From an uncultured Pseudomonadota bacterium (GTDB lineage Bacteria > Pseudomonadota > Gammaproteobacteria > Steroidobacterales > Steroidobacteraceae): 64,000 nucleotides of DNA. Each line of letters starts with the position of its first letter. Position 1 is the stretch's first letter. Shown here in pieces: positions 10,236 through 19,934 of the stretch. Location of the stretch: the NCBI GenBank assembly GCA_903832085.1, contig CAIKZZ010000006.1, forward strand, positions 1-64,000, read 5' to 3'. The notes beneath the pieces are model-generated. The model had not been told where the DNA came from, ran no database searches, and saw only the letters and a list, made by a program, of their open reading frames with translations. Made by a program: the position numbers and the translations under genes.

Positions 10236-10990
10236 CTGCCACTCTCGGCATTACGCATTGCTTGCGCCTGATCCGACTCTGCGAACTCATGCTGCAACTG
10301 ACTGCGGTACCGCTCCTCAGTCACCTTATCCCCCAAAGCACCCTCAATTTGAATACCGAGCAACAACGATTCAGCCGTTGCGGTCGATGTTGTGAAATAA
10401 CGTTGCAAAAACGCTCTAGCAGCCAAGCCATTACCACGCACGAGCGACAGATCGGCCATCTGCAGCAATGCATCTGGATACGTCTCGCGGACGGCCAGTG
10501 CTTTACGGAACCACTCCTCGGCACGTACTAGATTTTTTTGACTGCGCGCACAGACGCCCGCATTGGTATAGGCCACTTCAGGCGTCACGTACGCTGGATT
10601 ACGCGCAGCTTGCTCAAACAACTGCTGACCTTTGTCCCACTTACCATTACGACATGCAAACACTGCATAGTTATTCTGCATGTTTGGATCTTTAGGCTCG
10701 AGACGCAGCGCTTGCGAGTAGTGCTTATCGGCCTCAGCAGGCTCTTGCAAACGTTCGTAAACGAGACCGGCGGCGCTTTGCACCTCCGGATCATCCACGT
10801 TTTGTTTCAGCGCTTTCTCAATTTTTATGCGCGCAGCAACTACGTCGTTTGTTTTGAGATAGGCCACCGCAAGCTCCGCATTAAAATGCGCTGCCTGCAC
10901 CATCTTATTGGGACCCTCTGCCGACGTATCTGCTAATGCAGCAACCGTGACACCCAAACAAAGCACAATAATCTTTAACAGGTTTTTCAT
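10232..10990 (-). CDS. pilF: Type IV pilus biogenesis TPR protein PilF/PilW
   Basis: A tetratricopeptide pilotin-type protein that helps localise the PilQ secretin in the outer membrane. The 252 residues contain an N-terminal signal sequence and about six TPR-like helical pairs (for example [20 protein letters not shown] and [15 protein letters not shown]). Unlike the characterised PilF proteins, no lipobox cysteine is seen: the hydrophobic segment ends in AALADTSA, suggesting a cleaved soluble periplasmic form. Identity rests on TPR content and on position between rlmN and rodZ, with four-base overlaps on both sides. Confidence 0.85.
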   Translation of the reverse strand: MKNLLKIIVLCLGVTVAALADTSAEGPNKMVQAAHFNAELAVAYLKTNDVVAARIKIEKALKQNVDDPEVQSAAGLVYERLQEPAEADKHYSQALRLEPKDPNMQNNYAVFACRNGKWDKGQQLFEQAARNPAYVTPEVAYTNAGVCARSQKNLVRAEEWFRKALAVRETYPDALLQMADLSLVRGNGLAARAFLQRYFTTSTATAESLLLGIQIEGALGDKVTEERYRSQLQHEFAESDQAQAMRNAESGR

Positions 10991-12108
10991 GCTTCCACCG
11001 CGAGTTGTATTACTTTAGAGCCTAGCCGGACCGTCGTGCGATCATGCACTCGGCCTGCCAATTGACCGCAAGCAGCGTCAATATCATCACCGCGCGTGCG
11101 GCGCACTGTCGCTGTGACGTCATGACCATTCAGATAGTCGCGGAACCAAGCGATAACCGCCGCTGGCGAGCGCTTGTAGTCACTGCCGGGAAAAGGATTG
11201 AATGGAATCAAGTTAACTTTTGCATCACGTCCCTTGAGCAAAGCAACCAGCTGGCGCGCGTGCTCTGGCTGATCGTTAACACCATCCAACAATACATACT
11301 CAAAGGTAATACTGCGACCGTTCTGTGCTTCTAGGTAATGCCAACAGGCTGCCAGCAACTCCTGAATTGGATGGCGCCGATTAATTGGCACTAACGTATC
11401 GCGTAATGCATCTGTCGGTGCATGCAGCGACACGGCAAGTGCGACATTGGTATCTTGGGCGAGGCGATACAATTGAGGCACCAAACCAGAGGTCGACAAG
11501 GTGACGCGCCGGCGCGAAATGTCAAAGCCGTGGTCAGCCATAAAAAGTTGAAGCGCTGGCAATACATTTTTGTAGTTCGCGAGTGGCTCCCCCATCCCCA
11601 TCAGCACAACGTTGGTGATAGCTCGCTCGCCGAGCGGGCCCACACCTAGAATGCGACTCGCCAGCCAAACCTGCCCAACGATTTCCCAGGTTTCAAGGTT
11701 TCGATTAAATCCCTGAGCTCCCGTCGAGCAAAACGAGCAATCGAGCGCGCAACCCACTTGCGATGATATGCATAGCGTGCCACGCCCGACTTCAGGAATA
11801 AAAACCGCTTCAATAGCTTGCGCGCGGCCTGAATATTCGCCCGCCTTTAGCAGCCACTTGCGCGTACCGTCACCCGACGTGTGCTCACTGGCAATTTCTG
11901 GCGTCCTGATTTCGGCAACTGCCGCTAAACGACGCCGGAACTCCTTGCCAAGGTCAGTCATTTGCTCGAAATCACCGACCCAACGTTTATATATCCATGT
12001 CAGCAACTGCCGGGCGCGGAAGGGCTTCTCGCCCAGCGAGACCACAAATACTTCCAGCTCGGCAGGCGTTAAGCCCAGCAGATTGGTACGTACCGCGGTC
12101 TCGCCCAT
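10987..12108 (-). CDS. rlmN: Dual-specificity RNA methyltransferase RlmN
   Basis: Radical SAM enzyme that makes 2-methyladenosine at A2503 of 23S rRNA and A37 of some tRNAs. The [4Fe-4S]-binding CxxxCxxC is C120/C124/C127 in GCALDCSFC. Other family marks are the SAM-binding [18 protein letters not shown] and the C-terminal [15 protein letters not shown], whose cysteine resolves the covalent RNA adduct. Length (373) is normal. It is followed after four-base overlaps by pilF and rodZ and lies 25 bases after ndk. Confidence 0.97.
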   Translation of the reverse strand: MGETAVRTNLLGLTPAELEVFVVSLGEKPFRARQLLTWIYKRWVGDFEQMTDLGKEFRRRLAAVAEIRTPEIASEHTSGDGTRKWLLKAGEYSGRAQAIEAVFIPEVGRGTLCISSQVGCALDCSFCSTGAQGFNRNLETWEIVGQVWLASRILGVGPLGERAITNVVLMGMGEPLANYKNVLPALQLFMADHGFDISRRRVTLSTSGLVPQLYRLAQDTNVALAVSLHAPTDALRDTLVPINRRHPIQELLAACWHYLEAQNGRSITFEYVLLDGVNDQPEHARQLVALLKGRDAKVNLIPFNPFPGSDYKRSPAAVIAWFRDYLNGHDVTATVRRTRGDDIDAACGQLAGRVHDRTTVRLGSKVIQLAVEA

Positions 12109-12133
12109 GGTTATGCCACCGCCCTAGCCACGC

Positions 12134-12568
12134 TTACGCGCGTGTCCGGGGGCATGTCTCCGTCTGGCTGAAAAAATACGCGATTTCAACGGCAGCATTT
12201 TCTGCTGAGTCCGACCCATGAACCACGTTCTCCTCAATGCTGGCGGCAAGGTCAGCACGAATCGTACCGGGAGCTGCCTTCTTCGGGTCGGTGGCGCCCA
12301 TGATATCGCGATGCTTCTGCACAGCGCCCTCGCCCTCAAGGATCTGCACGATGACAGGTCCGGACGTCATGTAGCGGCATAAGTCCTTGAAAAAAGGACG
12401 CTCACGGTGGACTGCGTAAAATCCCTCCGCTTCGGTCGAGGTTAAATGACGCATACGGGCTGCGATAATGGCCAATCCCGCGTGCTCAAAGCGCCGGTAG
12501 ACCTCACCGATCAGATTCTTTTGAACACCGTCGGGCTTAATGATGGACAACGTGCGCTCGAGCGCCAT
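12134..12568 (-). CDS. ndk: Nucleoside diphosphate kinase
   Basis: Transfers the gamma phosphate of ATP to other NDPs and dNDPs through a phosphohistidine. The 144-residue sequence has the N-terminal [11 protein letters not shown], and the active histidine is H117 in NVVHGSDS. Length is typical of bacterial Ndk. A GAGG ribosome site lies seven bases before the ATG. A promoter-like element is visible 80-110 bases upstream, so this gene probably heads the leftward ndk to der run. Confidence 0.97.
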   Translation of the reverse strand: MALERTLSIIKPDGVQKNLIGEVYRRFEHAGLAIIAARMRHLTSTEAEGFYAVHRERPFFKDLCRYMTSGPVIVQILEGEGAVQKHRDIMGATDPKKAAPGTIRADLAASIEENVVHGSDSAENAAVEIAYFFSQTETCPRTRA

Positions 12569-12649
12569 GGGGAGACCTCGTAAATTGAAAGTGGAAGGCG
12601 GCGGAAAGCTGGCCTCGGGAGCAACCCGAACGCCCCCGCCCGATCGCCT

Positions 12650-12679
12650 ATTCTATCGCTTTGGGGGCTTTCACCGCAA
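12650..12679 (-). promoter_or_regulatory. Candidate sigma-70 promoter for ndk
   Basis: On the minus strand TTGCGG (12679-12674) is followed after 18 bases by TAGAAT (12655-12650). The -10 matches five of six consensus bases. Transcription would begin about 75 bases upstream of the ndk start, in the only sizeable gap (about 200 bases) between ndk and the Fe-S genes. Confidence 0.45.
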
Positions 12680-12765
12680 CGCAGTGTCATGCGGAAGTTG
12701 GCGGTTATTAAGGAATTTTCGCCAATTGGGGTGGTTTTGGCGGGAGCAGCCGCCAACAACGTGGG

Positions 12766-13089
12766 TCAGAGCGAAAAACTCTCCCCACAGCCGCACTGCG
12801 ACGTCGCCCGAGGATTGCGAAACTTGAAAGCCTCATTCAGGCCCTGCTTTACAAAATCGACCTCGGTACCATCGACTAACGGCAAGCTACTTGCATCCAC
12901 CACCACGCGCACGCCCTGGCAGTCAAAAACCGTGTCATCCGTACCAATTTCATCTGCATAATTAACCACATAGGCATAGCCTGAGCAGCCGGTACGCTTG
13001 ATACCAAGCCTCAGTCCCACGGCACTGCCGCGTGTGGCCAAAAACCCGCGCACCCGCTCAAGCGCCGTTGGAGATAAAGAAACAGTCAC
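12766..13089 (-). CDS. iscA: A-type Fe-S carrier protein (IscA/ErpA family)
   Basis: Carries and delivers [2Fe-2S]/[4Fe-4S] clusters to apoproteins. The 107-residue sequence has the three invariant ligands C35 (in RTGCSGYAY), C99 and C101 (in QCGCGESF), at exactly the positions of the enteric IscA. IscA is preferred over ErpA because it is next to the scaffold-like and desulfurase genes. It is the last gene of the leftward desulfurase, scaffold-like, IscA group, 46 bases from its neighbour. Confidence 0.9.
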   Translation of the reverse strand: MTVSLSPTALERVRGFLATRGSAVGLRLGIKRTGCSGYAYVVNYADEIGTDDTVFDCQGVRVVVDASSLPLVDGTEVDFVKQGLNEAFKFRNPRATSQCGCGESFSL

Positions 13090-13135
13090 TGTCGATACTC
13101 CTTATGCGCCCTCAGCGCCTACTGCCAACCATCCG

Positions 13136-13504
13136 TCATGATCTCAGTATATGCGCCGCGCGCAAAATCGCATCCTCAATCACAAACAATCGACCGAGCT
13201 TGGTCATGTCACAACCGAGCTCACTCGCGATAGCTGCCACATCCAGCTTCAGCTCAGCAACTGACTGGCCAACCATCCGCTGCGCTAAGACAGCGGCAAC
13301 GGCAATGGTATGCGGGCATCCACGGACCTCATACCGTACATCCATAATATGTCCGTTGGCGCCCAGCAGATGCCACCGCACATGCGTCGCCGTCAAGGGC
13401 TCTTGCCCCTCACCGCTCACCCACCCCGCGGCTTGGGGTCGCCCAGCTCGAGGCGCTCGCTCAAATAACGCCAAAACCTCGGCTGTATACGGAGGCGAGC
13501 TCAC
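13136..13504 (-). CDS. Degenerate IscU/NifU-N-like protein
   Basis: The fold family is that of the IscU Fe-S scaffold: a 122-residue protein aligning by eye from HIMDVRYEVRGCPHTIAVAA through VIEDAILRAA. Only one of the three cluster-binding cysteines of IscU survives, C63 in RGCPHTI. The C37 position falls in LTATHVRW (threonine), and the C106 position, in KLGRLFVIEDA, is R105. A different cysteine, C98, is nearby. It overlaps the desulfurase gene by four bases, so it is co-translated with a sulfur donor. It may act as a sulfur acceptor or desulfurase modulator rather than a normal scaffold; function is not known. Confidence 0.75.
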   Translation of the reverse strand: MSSPPYTAEVLALFERAPRAGRPQAAGWVSGEGQEPLTATHVRWHLLGANGHIMDVRYEVRGCPHTIAVAAVLAQRMVGQSVAELKLDVAAIASELGCDMTKLGRLFVIEDAILRAAHILRS

Positions 13505-14652
13505 TGCGGCGCCAACTCACGCAAGCGCAACACGGCGGTAATGACGCATTGCGCAGCAACCTGAATATCGTGCTCACTCGTCATACGACCAAGACTAAAA
13601 CGCAATGATGCAGCAGCTAAAGCATCCTGCCGACCCAAGGCACGCAAAACATACGATGGCTCACCACTCGCTGCGCTACAGGCGGAACCGCTCGCAACAG
13701 CAAGCGGGCTAACGGCTAACTGCAAGGACTCACCATCGATGCCCTCAAAACTCACATTCAGTATGTGTGGCGCACGCTCAGTTGGGTGTCCGTTTAAATG
13801 AATACGTGGAATCACCTGTAATTCCTGCCATAAGCGATCCCGCAACGCGCTGAGCTTGCGCATCTCCACGGCACCTTCATCGGCTGCAATCTGAAAGGCA
13901 CAGCCCATCCCCACAATCTGATGTACCGGCAAGGTCCCCGGTCGTACACCGAACTCCTGACCACCACCAAACAGCAAAGGTCGCAGTGTCGGGCGCGGCT
14001 CACGACGCACATACAGTGCGCCCACCCCGGGTGGTCCATGTATTTTATGAGCTGACAAACTCATTAAATCAACGCCCATTTGAGCGACATCAAGAGATAT
14101 TCGACCCGCGGCTTGTGCTGCATCAACATGCAACAGGATGCCGCGGCCACTTATTGCAGTTGCCACCGAGCGTATATCCTGTAGTACGCCCGTTTCGTTG
14201 TTAACCGCCATAATCGATACGAGAATGGTGTCATTCTGCACTGCAGCCAACACCTGTTGCGCATCGATACGCCCCAGTCTGTCTGTATCAAGCAATGTCA
14301 CTTTGAACCCTTCGCGCACGAGCTGCGCCAGCGGATCAAGGACGGCGCGGTGTTCCGTACGCACGCTGATCAGATGGCGCCCGCGGTCACCATTAGCGCG
14401 AGCTGCACCGAGTATGGCGAGGTTATTTGACTCGGTGGCTCCCGAGGTAAACACGATCGCCGCAGCGGGAGCTCGAATAAGACCCGCGACCTGTGCGCGC
14501 GCGGACTCTAAACACGCACGCGCAGCCATACCCTGGTCGTGGGTTGCCGACGGATTACCGTAACAGGCTCCCAAAACCTCTGCCATTGCCTGCAAAACCC
14601 GCGGATCCACAGGCGCGGTTGCCGCATAATCAAGATACACAGGGACGGTCAC
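13501..14652 (-). CDS. iscS: Cysteine desulfurase, IscS type
   Basis: PLP enzyme that releases sulfur from cysteine as a protein persulfide for Fe-S clusters and tRNA thiolation. The 383-residue class V aminotransferase fold has the PLP lysine K203 in SAHKIHGPPG and the persulfide cysteine C325 in SGSACSAASGEPSYVLRALG, the long-loop arrangement of group I (IscS/NifS) enzymes. It is shorter than enteric IscS at the N-terminus. It sits one base after trmJ and overlaps the IscU-like gene, with no iscR in front. Confidence 0.92.
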   Translation of the reverse strand: MTVPVYLDYAATAPVDPRVLQAMAEVLGACYGNPSATHDQGMAARACLESARAQVAGLIRAPAAAIVFTSGATESNNLAILGAARANGDRGRHLISVRTEHRAVLDPLAQLVREGFKVTLLDTDRLGRIDAQQVLAAVQNDTILVSIMAVNNETGVLQDIRSVATAISGRGILLHVDAAQAAGRISLDVAQMGVDLMSLSAHKIHGPPGVGALYVRREPRPTLRPLLFGGGQEFGVRPGTLPVHQIVGMGCAFQIAADEGAVEMRKLSALRDRLWQELQVIPRIHLNGHPTERAPHILNVSFEGIDGESLQLAVSPLAVASGSACSAASGEPSYVLRALGRQDALAAASLRFSLGRMTSEHDIQVAAQCVITAVLRLRELAPQ

Positions 14653-14653
14653 T

Positions 14654-15385
14654 TCAACTCCCAGCGCGCCGACGCTTTGCTTGTACTGCTGTCAGTATGC
14701 CTCGCAGCAGACCCACTTCCTTCTGATCAAGCGTGCTGCGAGCAAAAATACGCTCCAATCGTTGCAGCAAATAGGGGCCTCCCTGGCGATCAGTAAAGCT
14801 AACTTCATCAAGCACTTGGCCAAAATGTTCATACAGCTGGCGCAACTGCGCTTGACTCGCCAATGGCTGATCGCGCGCTCGAGAACCCGATTGCAGACCC
14901 TCCACCAGCGTCGCACAGTGCAACTCATAAGCAACGATCTGTACCGCCTGTGCAAGATTCAAGGAGGTAAATTCTGCAATGGTCGGTATTTGTATCAGCG
15001 CCGAACAGTGCGCGAGGTCTGCATTCGATAACCCCACTCGCTCTGAACCAAAAAGCACAGCCACAGGCTGCTCTAGAGCGACCACCTGCAACCGCGCGGC
15101 GGCCTCACGAGGGCCATATGTTGGCCAGTAATATTCAGCCCGACTCCGGGCGGTTGCCCCAAAAACAAGCCCACAGTCGGCTACTGCTTCAGCGACAGTT
15201 TGCACAATTCGGGCGTTTTTAAGGACATCACTGGCGCCGACAGCGAGTGCCCCCGCCTCGGGATGCGGGAAAGAGCCAGGACTGACCAACCATAGCTCCC
15301 CGTACCCCATCGCCTTCATGGCACGGGCCGCGGCTCCTACATTGCCAGGATGGCTAGTTGCGACAAGTATGAAACGTATAGGCAC
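14654..15385 (-). CDS. trmJ: tRNA (cytidine/uridine-32-2'-O)-methyltransferase TrmJ
   Basis: SPOUT-class methyltransferase that methylates the ribose of residue 32 in several tRNAs. The N-terminus shows the family segment ATSHPGNVGAAARAMKAMG, and the knot region includes LFGSERVGLSNADL and the SAM-contacting IPTIAEFTSLNLAQAVQI. Length (243) matches. It is the first gene of the leftward group with the cysteine desulfurase and is divergent from suhB, an arrangement common around the isc locus. Confidence 0.95.
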   Translation of the reverse strand: MPIRFILVATSHPGNVGAAARAMKAMGYGELWLVSPGSFPHPEAGALAVGASDVLKNARIVQTVAEAVADCGLVFGATARSRAEYYWPTYGPREAAARLQVVALEQPVAVLFGSERVGLSNADLAHCSALIQIPTIAEFTSLNLAQAVQIVAYELHCATLVEGLQSGSRARDQPLASQAQLRQLYEHFGQVLDEVSFTDRQGGPYLLQRLERIFARSTLDQKEVGLLRGILTAVQAKRRRAGS

Positions 15386-15476
15386 GGGTCGGAAACTTTA
15401 GGGGACTGTCTGATATTCTACGCTCCGCGTTAAGCCATGCACTCCCGCGCGCAGGCTGGTCAACATTACCGTGTCT

Positions 15477-16286
15477 ATGCACCCTCTGATCAATATTGGC
15501 ATCCGCGCCGCCCGTCGGGCCGCAACCATCATCCTGCGCGCCATGAATCGCCTTGATGCTGTCGAAGTATCCACCAAAGGAGTCAACGACTTCGTCACAG
15601 ACGTCGACCGACAAGCTGAACAAGAGATCATCGATACGATCCATCACTTTTACCCAGATCATGGGATTTTGGCCGAAGAGAGCGGTGAGCGCGCGCCTCG
15701 CGGTCACGACGATATTGTCTGGATCATTGATCCGCTCGATGGCACCACCAACTTTATGCATGGATTCCCGCAATTCTGTGTGTCTATTGCAGTCCAGCAG
15801 CGCGGCAAACTTGAGCATGCCGTCATTTATGACCCACTACGCCAAGAGATTTTCACCGCAAGCCGTGGTGCTGGCGCGCAGCTTGAAGACAAGCGTATCC
15901 GCGTATCCAAGAGTCGGGGTCTAGAAGGCGCACTGATCAGCACCGGATTCCCCTACCGCGCCAATCTGCGCTGGCTTGATAGCTACCTGGCAATGTTCAA
16001 AGAAGTCTCCCTCGCAACCGCAGGCGTGCGCCGCCCAGGTTCTGCCGCGCTCGACCTTGCTTGGCTGGCTGCTGGTCGTACCGACGCCTTTTGGGAGCTG
16101 GGACTCAACCCATGGGACACCGCTGCAGGCGTGTTGCTGGTCACGGAGGCCGGTGGCCGCGTCGGCACCCTCACCGGTGGGGAATATACCTTGGGAGGCG
16201 ATATCGTCGCCGGCAGCCCTAAAACTTATGAGGCGCTGCTCGAACTCCTCGCCCCCCACGTGCCAGCAGACCTCAAATCGCGCTGA
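15477..16286 (+). CDS. suhB: Inositol monophosphatase family protein SuhB
   Basis: Mg-dependent inositol-1-monophosphatase fold; in enteric bacteria SuhB also joins the rRNA antitermination complex. The ATG at 15477 is preferred to a GTG six bases earlier because it gives the family's MHPLINIGIRAARRA beginning. Metal-site motifs are seen in LAEESG (about 66-71), DPLDGTTN (85-92) and WDTAAGVLLVTEAGG in the C-terminal part. Length is 269 residues. It is divergent from trmJ and convergent with the permease gene. Confidence 0.95.
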   Translation: MHPLINIGIRAARRAATIILRAMNRLDAVEVSTKGVNDFVTDVDRQAEQEIIDTIHHFYPDHGILAEESGERAPRGHDDIVWIIDPLDGTTNFMHGFPQFCVSIAVQQRGKLEHAVIYDPLRQEIFTASRGAGAQLEDKRIRVSKSRGLEGALISTGFPYRANLRWLDSYLAMFKEVSLATAGVRRPGSAALDLAWLAAGRTDAFWELGLNPWDTAAGVLLVTEAGGRVGTLTGGEYTLGGDIVAGSPKTYEALLELLAPHVPADLKSR

Positions 16287-16301
16287 GCAGAGCGAGCCCT
16301 A

Positions 16302-16335
16302 TGCGGGCAGCGGGCTTAAGCGTCCCGCACCCGCA
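16302..16335. terminator. GC-rich stem-loop between convergent suhB and permease
   Basis: TGCGGG (16302-16307) pairs with CCCGCA (16330-16335), and inside it GCGGG (16310-16314) pairs with CCCGC (16324-16328) around a 9-base loop. It lies between two convergent 3' ends. No T-run follows on either strand, so if it stops transcription it does so by structure alone or with Rho. Confidence 0.5.
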
Positions 16336-16353
16336 AGTCGTGCCTTTAGCCCC

Positions 16354-17841
16354 TCAGATTCCCTTTGCCACGTTGCTATGCCGCCGACCGTAGAGAAAGT
16401 ACAGCACAAGACCGAGCAACGCCCAGCCCAAAAACAGCTCTTCGGTATAGGTGGACAGCTGGGAGAATAAAAATAAGCATCCCAACACCGCAAGCGGTCC
16501 CATGAACCAGATCGCAGGCGCGCGAAATGACCGATGACGAGCCGGGTCACGGACGCGCAAGATCATCACGCCCACCGCAACGATCAAAAATGCAAACAAC
16601 GTGCCCGAATTGGTGATGTCTGCCAGTTTACCGACGGGGAATAAGGCTGCAAAAGCCGATACAAACAAACCGGTGCAAATCGTCACCACATGAGGGGTGT
16701 TGTATTTCGGGTGTATCTTTGAAAAAACGGGCGGCAGCAATCCATCACGCGACATCGTAAAGAAAATACGCGTTTGTCCAAAGATCATCATCAGAATAAC
16801 CGACGGCAACGCAAGACCCGCGGCTAGACCAATGAGATTACCCACATTGGGCCAGTGAATCTCTCGCAAAACGAATGCCAAAGGCTCATGGCTACAGGCC
16901 AATGCATGCAGCCCCTCACACGCTTGGGCCAAGCCGATGCTCCCCGGCTCCAAAACCACGCCACCTGGTCCCGTTACTGGCTGCGCACCAAAGGAACCAA
17001 TTGCCCCTGCTGCCACTAATAGGTAAAACACAGTGCAAATAGCCAGCGATCCAATAAGACCGATTGGAATGTTGCGGTTAGGATTCTTTGTTTCTTCGGC
17101 CGCGGTTGAGACGGCATCAAATCCGACATAGGCAAAGAATATAGAGGCCGCAGCAGCACCCACACCCACCTTGCCGATGTAACCATTGGGCGCAAACGGC
17201 TCGAAGTTGTGCATATGCATCGCTGGTAGAGCGAGCACGATGAACGCCGTCAGTGCAACCACCTTAATAGTTACCAACACAGCATTGACCAGCGCACTTT
17301 CCTTCGTGCCGATCACTAATAACCAAGTGACCAGCAGCGAAATAACAAGTGCTGGCACGTTGATGATCCCGCCATCAAAGGGCCCTGCCGCCCACGCCTG
17401 TGGAATCACCACATTCGGAATAAACGGAATGAGTTCGTGGACATGCTTTAACAGTCCCACCATATAGCCAGACCAACCAACGGCCACGGTGCTGCCAGCG
17501 ATGGAATACTCGAGCACCAGAGCCCAGCCTACAACCCAAGCAAGCACTTCGCCGAGCACAGCATACGTGTAGGTGTAGGCAGATCCAGACACTGGAATCA
17601 TCGATGCCATTTCGGCATAGCACAACGCAGTCACTGCACACACGAAGCCTGCCAGGATGAATGACAGCATCATTCCAGGACCCGCTTTCTGCGCCGCTTC
17701 TGCCGTCAGCACAAAAATACCTGTGCCAATGATGGCGCCTACGCCCAGCATCGTCAGCTGAAACCCACCGAGCGAGCGGTGCAACGACTTCTTCTCCGCA
17801 GTCGCTAAAATCTCATCAAGCGACTTAATACGCAGATTCAT
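16354..17841 (-). CDS. APC-family amino acid permease (cationic amino acid transporter type)
   Basis: A 495-residue membrane transporter with about twelve hydrophobic helices. The first helix contains the APC substrate motif GVGAIIGTGIFVL, and the helix-6 region has FFAYVGFDAVSTAAEETKNP, as in the CAT/YfnA branch. The ATG at 17841 is chosen over one at 17874 because a GAGGGG ribosome site lies six bases upstream. The likely job is proton-coupled uptake or exchange of amino acids; the substrate cannot be read from sequence. It is the last gene of a leftward run after kup. Confidence 0.88.
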   Translation of the reverse strand: MNLRIKSLDEILATAEKKSLHRSLGGFQLTMLGVGAIIGTGIFVLTAEAAQKAGPGMMLSFILAGFVCAVTALCYAEMASMIPVSGSAYTYTYAVLGEVLAWVVGWALVLEYSIAGSTVAVGWSGYMVGLLKHVHELIPFIPNVVIPQAWAAGPFDGGIINVPALVISLLVTWLLVIGTKESALVNAVLVTIKVVALTAFIVLALPAMHMHNFEPFAPNGYIGKVGVGAAAASIFFAYVGFDAVSTAAEETKNPNRNIPIGLIGSLAICTVFYLLVAAGAIGSFGAQPVTGPGGVVLEPGSIGLAQACEGLHALACSHEPLAFVLREIHWPNVGNLIGLAAGLALPSVILMMIFGQTRIFFTMSRDGLLPPVFSKIHPKYNTPHVVTICTGLFVSAFAALFPVGKLADITNSGTLFAFLIVAVGVMILRVRDPARHRSFRAPAIWFMGPLAVLGCLFLFSQLSTYTEELFLGWALLGLVLYFLYGRRHSNVAKGI

Positions 17842-17943
17842 GTATTTCCCCTCAGTTCTAGACAGGTTTTGCAACCGACCCTACTGCCGGCAAGCCTGAT
17901 TGTATGCACGGCAAGGTAGTTATCGGCAAGCAGATTCGCGAAC

Positions 17944-19896
17944 TTAGATTTGGACCTGACCGCCAAGCTCAATGATACGTTCCGGCGGGATATTAAAATG
18001 GGCACCAGCAAACTCAGCGTTATGCGCTAAAAACCGGAATAGCCGCTTGCGCCATTTCGCCATACCTCGCGGGCTTGCGACAATAATATCTTCACGGCCA
18101 AGAAAGTACGTCGCATTATCAGTCCGAAAACCCAGGCCTAACCGCTCCGCCTCCCGCAACAGTCGCGGCACATCGGCTCGTTCCATGAAGCCTATGTGCA
18201 CTTCAACTCGCCACAACTGAGGCGCTAGCTGCGCAACTTTAAGCCGTCCACCTCGCGGCACACGTGGGAGGCGCTCCGTTAACACCGATACCAACACGGT
18301 ATGCTCATGCAACACGCCGTTGTATCGCACATTCCGGATGAGCGTGCGAGGTACCGCATCGGCATTACTGGAAAGGAACACGGCGGTTCCTGGCACCTGC
18401 TGCGGCGGATGCGCCAAAAGATCTGCAATGAAAACATCAACTGGTCGCTCTTGCCGACGCAACTGCTCACTCACCACCGCTCGGCCTCTCATCCAACTGC
18501 GCATGGTCATAAACGCGATCAACCCAGCAAGTAACGGGAACCAACCGCCATTGGGTATCTTGCCAATGTTCGCTGAAACAAATAGTCCATCTACCAGAAA
18601 CAAGGGCAAAGCCACCAGCAAGAGCCAGAAACTAACCCGACTACTCGCAGCTCCACTACGCCGCAACTGCGACTCCACTGCTGCCCTACCACTCAGCAAC
18701 TGAACCTCAAGTATCGTTGTGATAAACATCGTACAGACCACCGCGATTCCATATGCATTTGCTAGATTATCGGAGGTCTGAAACCGAATGACGAGACCAA
18801 GCGTCACTGCGCATAAAATCCAGTTCATCACTGGGACATAAATCTGACCAATAGAAGCGGCAGAGGTCTGCATTACTTTCATGCGTGGCAGAAAGCCAAG
18901 CTGTAGTGCCTGCTGTGTCATTGAGAACACGCCAGAGATCACAGCCTGCGACGCGATGATCGTGGCGGCCGTTGCAAGCACCACGAGCGGCACCAAGAGC
19001 AACGGTGGTGCCAATCGGTAAAAAGGATTATCAACTGCAACAGGATTAGCAACCAACAGTGCGCCCTGACCAAAATAATTAAGCGTCAGCATTGGCCAAA
19101 CCAACCAATACCAAACCATGCGAATTGGGCGCGCCCCGAAGTGTCCCAGATCAGCATAAAGAGCCTCACCGCCGGTGACGGCCAAGAACACAGATGCAAG
19201 AATGGCAAGACCAATCCCTGAGTGATGCACAAGAAACATCACAGCGTAGCCAGGACTTAGGGCCGCGAGCACCTGCGGATGGCGCACGATTTGAGCCGCC
19301 CCGAGCACACCAATCGCCACAAACCACACGAGCATCACGGGTCCAAAAAGGCGCCCAATCTGACCGGTTCCTTGCCGCTGCCCCATGAATAACAAAATAA
19401 GCACCATGACAGAGGCAGCCACTGTAGGGGTCGCGGCAGGCGCGAATTCAGGATATGCGATCCCTAGACCCTCGATCGCACTCAACACGGACACCGCCGG
19501 CGTGATCGTGCCATCACCATAAAAGAAGGCACACCCTGCAAGACCAAGGGTCGCGAGTATCAGCGGATAACGAGCCCGTCCCTCAGTCACCACAAGCTCG
19601 GTCAGCGCGAGCACGCCACCTTCCCCGCGGTTATCCGTACGCAGTACTAGGACCACATATTTAACAGTGACAACGAGCGTTATTGCCCAAAAAATTAACG
19701 ACAACACACCATAGATTGCATCCACACCGACGTCATTTGCCGCGTGCATGCACAACTTAAAAGCATATAACGGACTTGTGCCAATATCGCCGAAAACCAC
19801 ACCAAGCGCACCCAATGCAAGCACACGCAAAGACTCATGGTGGCGAGCTTGCGACGCATATTTTTCGTGTGCGTGGCCATTTGCCGAATCAAGCAT
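17944..19896 (-). CDS. kup: Low-affinity potassium uptake protein Kup
   Basis: Proton-potassium symporter of the KUP/HAK/KT family. Twelve membrane helices fill about the first 430 residues, beginning with LGALGVVFGDIGTSPLYAF, the hallmark segment with the GDIGTSPLY motif. A cytosolic C-terminal domain follows (about 450-650) with RNVRYNGVLHEHTV and GLGFRTDNATYFLGRE. The ATG at 19896 has a GAGG six bases upstream and is preferred to an ATG twelve bases earlier, which would be too close to its ribosome site. It stands between TerC and the permease on the same strand. Confidence 0.94.
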   Translation of the reverse strand: MLDSANGHAHEKYASQARHHESLRVLALGALGVVFGDIGTSPLYAFKLCMHAANDVGVDAIYGVLSLIFWAITLVVTVKYVVLVLRTDNRGEGGVLALTELVVTEGRARYPLILATLGLAGCAFFYGDGTITPAVSVLSAIEGLGIAYPEFAPAATPTVAASVMVLILLFMGQRQGTGQIGRLFGPVMLVWFVAIGVLGAAQIVRHPQVLAALSPGYAVMFLVHHSGIGLAILASVFLAVTGGEALYADLGHFGARPIRMVWYWLVWPMLTLNYFGQGALLVANPVAVDNPFYRLAPPLLLVPLVVLATAATIIASQAVISGVFSMTQQALQLGFLPRMKVMQTSAASIGQIYVPVMNWILCAVTLGLVIRFQTSDNLANAYGIAVVCTMFITTILEVQLLSGRAAVESQLRRSGAASSRVSFWLLLVALPLFLVDGLFVSANIGKIPNGGWFPLLAGLIAFMTMRSWMRGRAVVSEQLRRQERPVDVFIADLLAHPPQQVPGTAVFLSSNADAVPRTLIRNVRYNGVLHEHTVLVSVLTERLPRVPRGGRLKVAQLAPQLWRVEVHIGFMERADVPRLLREAERLGLGFRTDNATYFLGREDIIVASPRGMAKWRKRLFRFLAHNAEFAGAHFNIPPERIIELGGQVQI

Positions 19897-19934
19897 GAAA
19901 CACCTCATCTACCTCGCTCAGGTAGCGGACTAAA

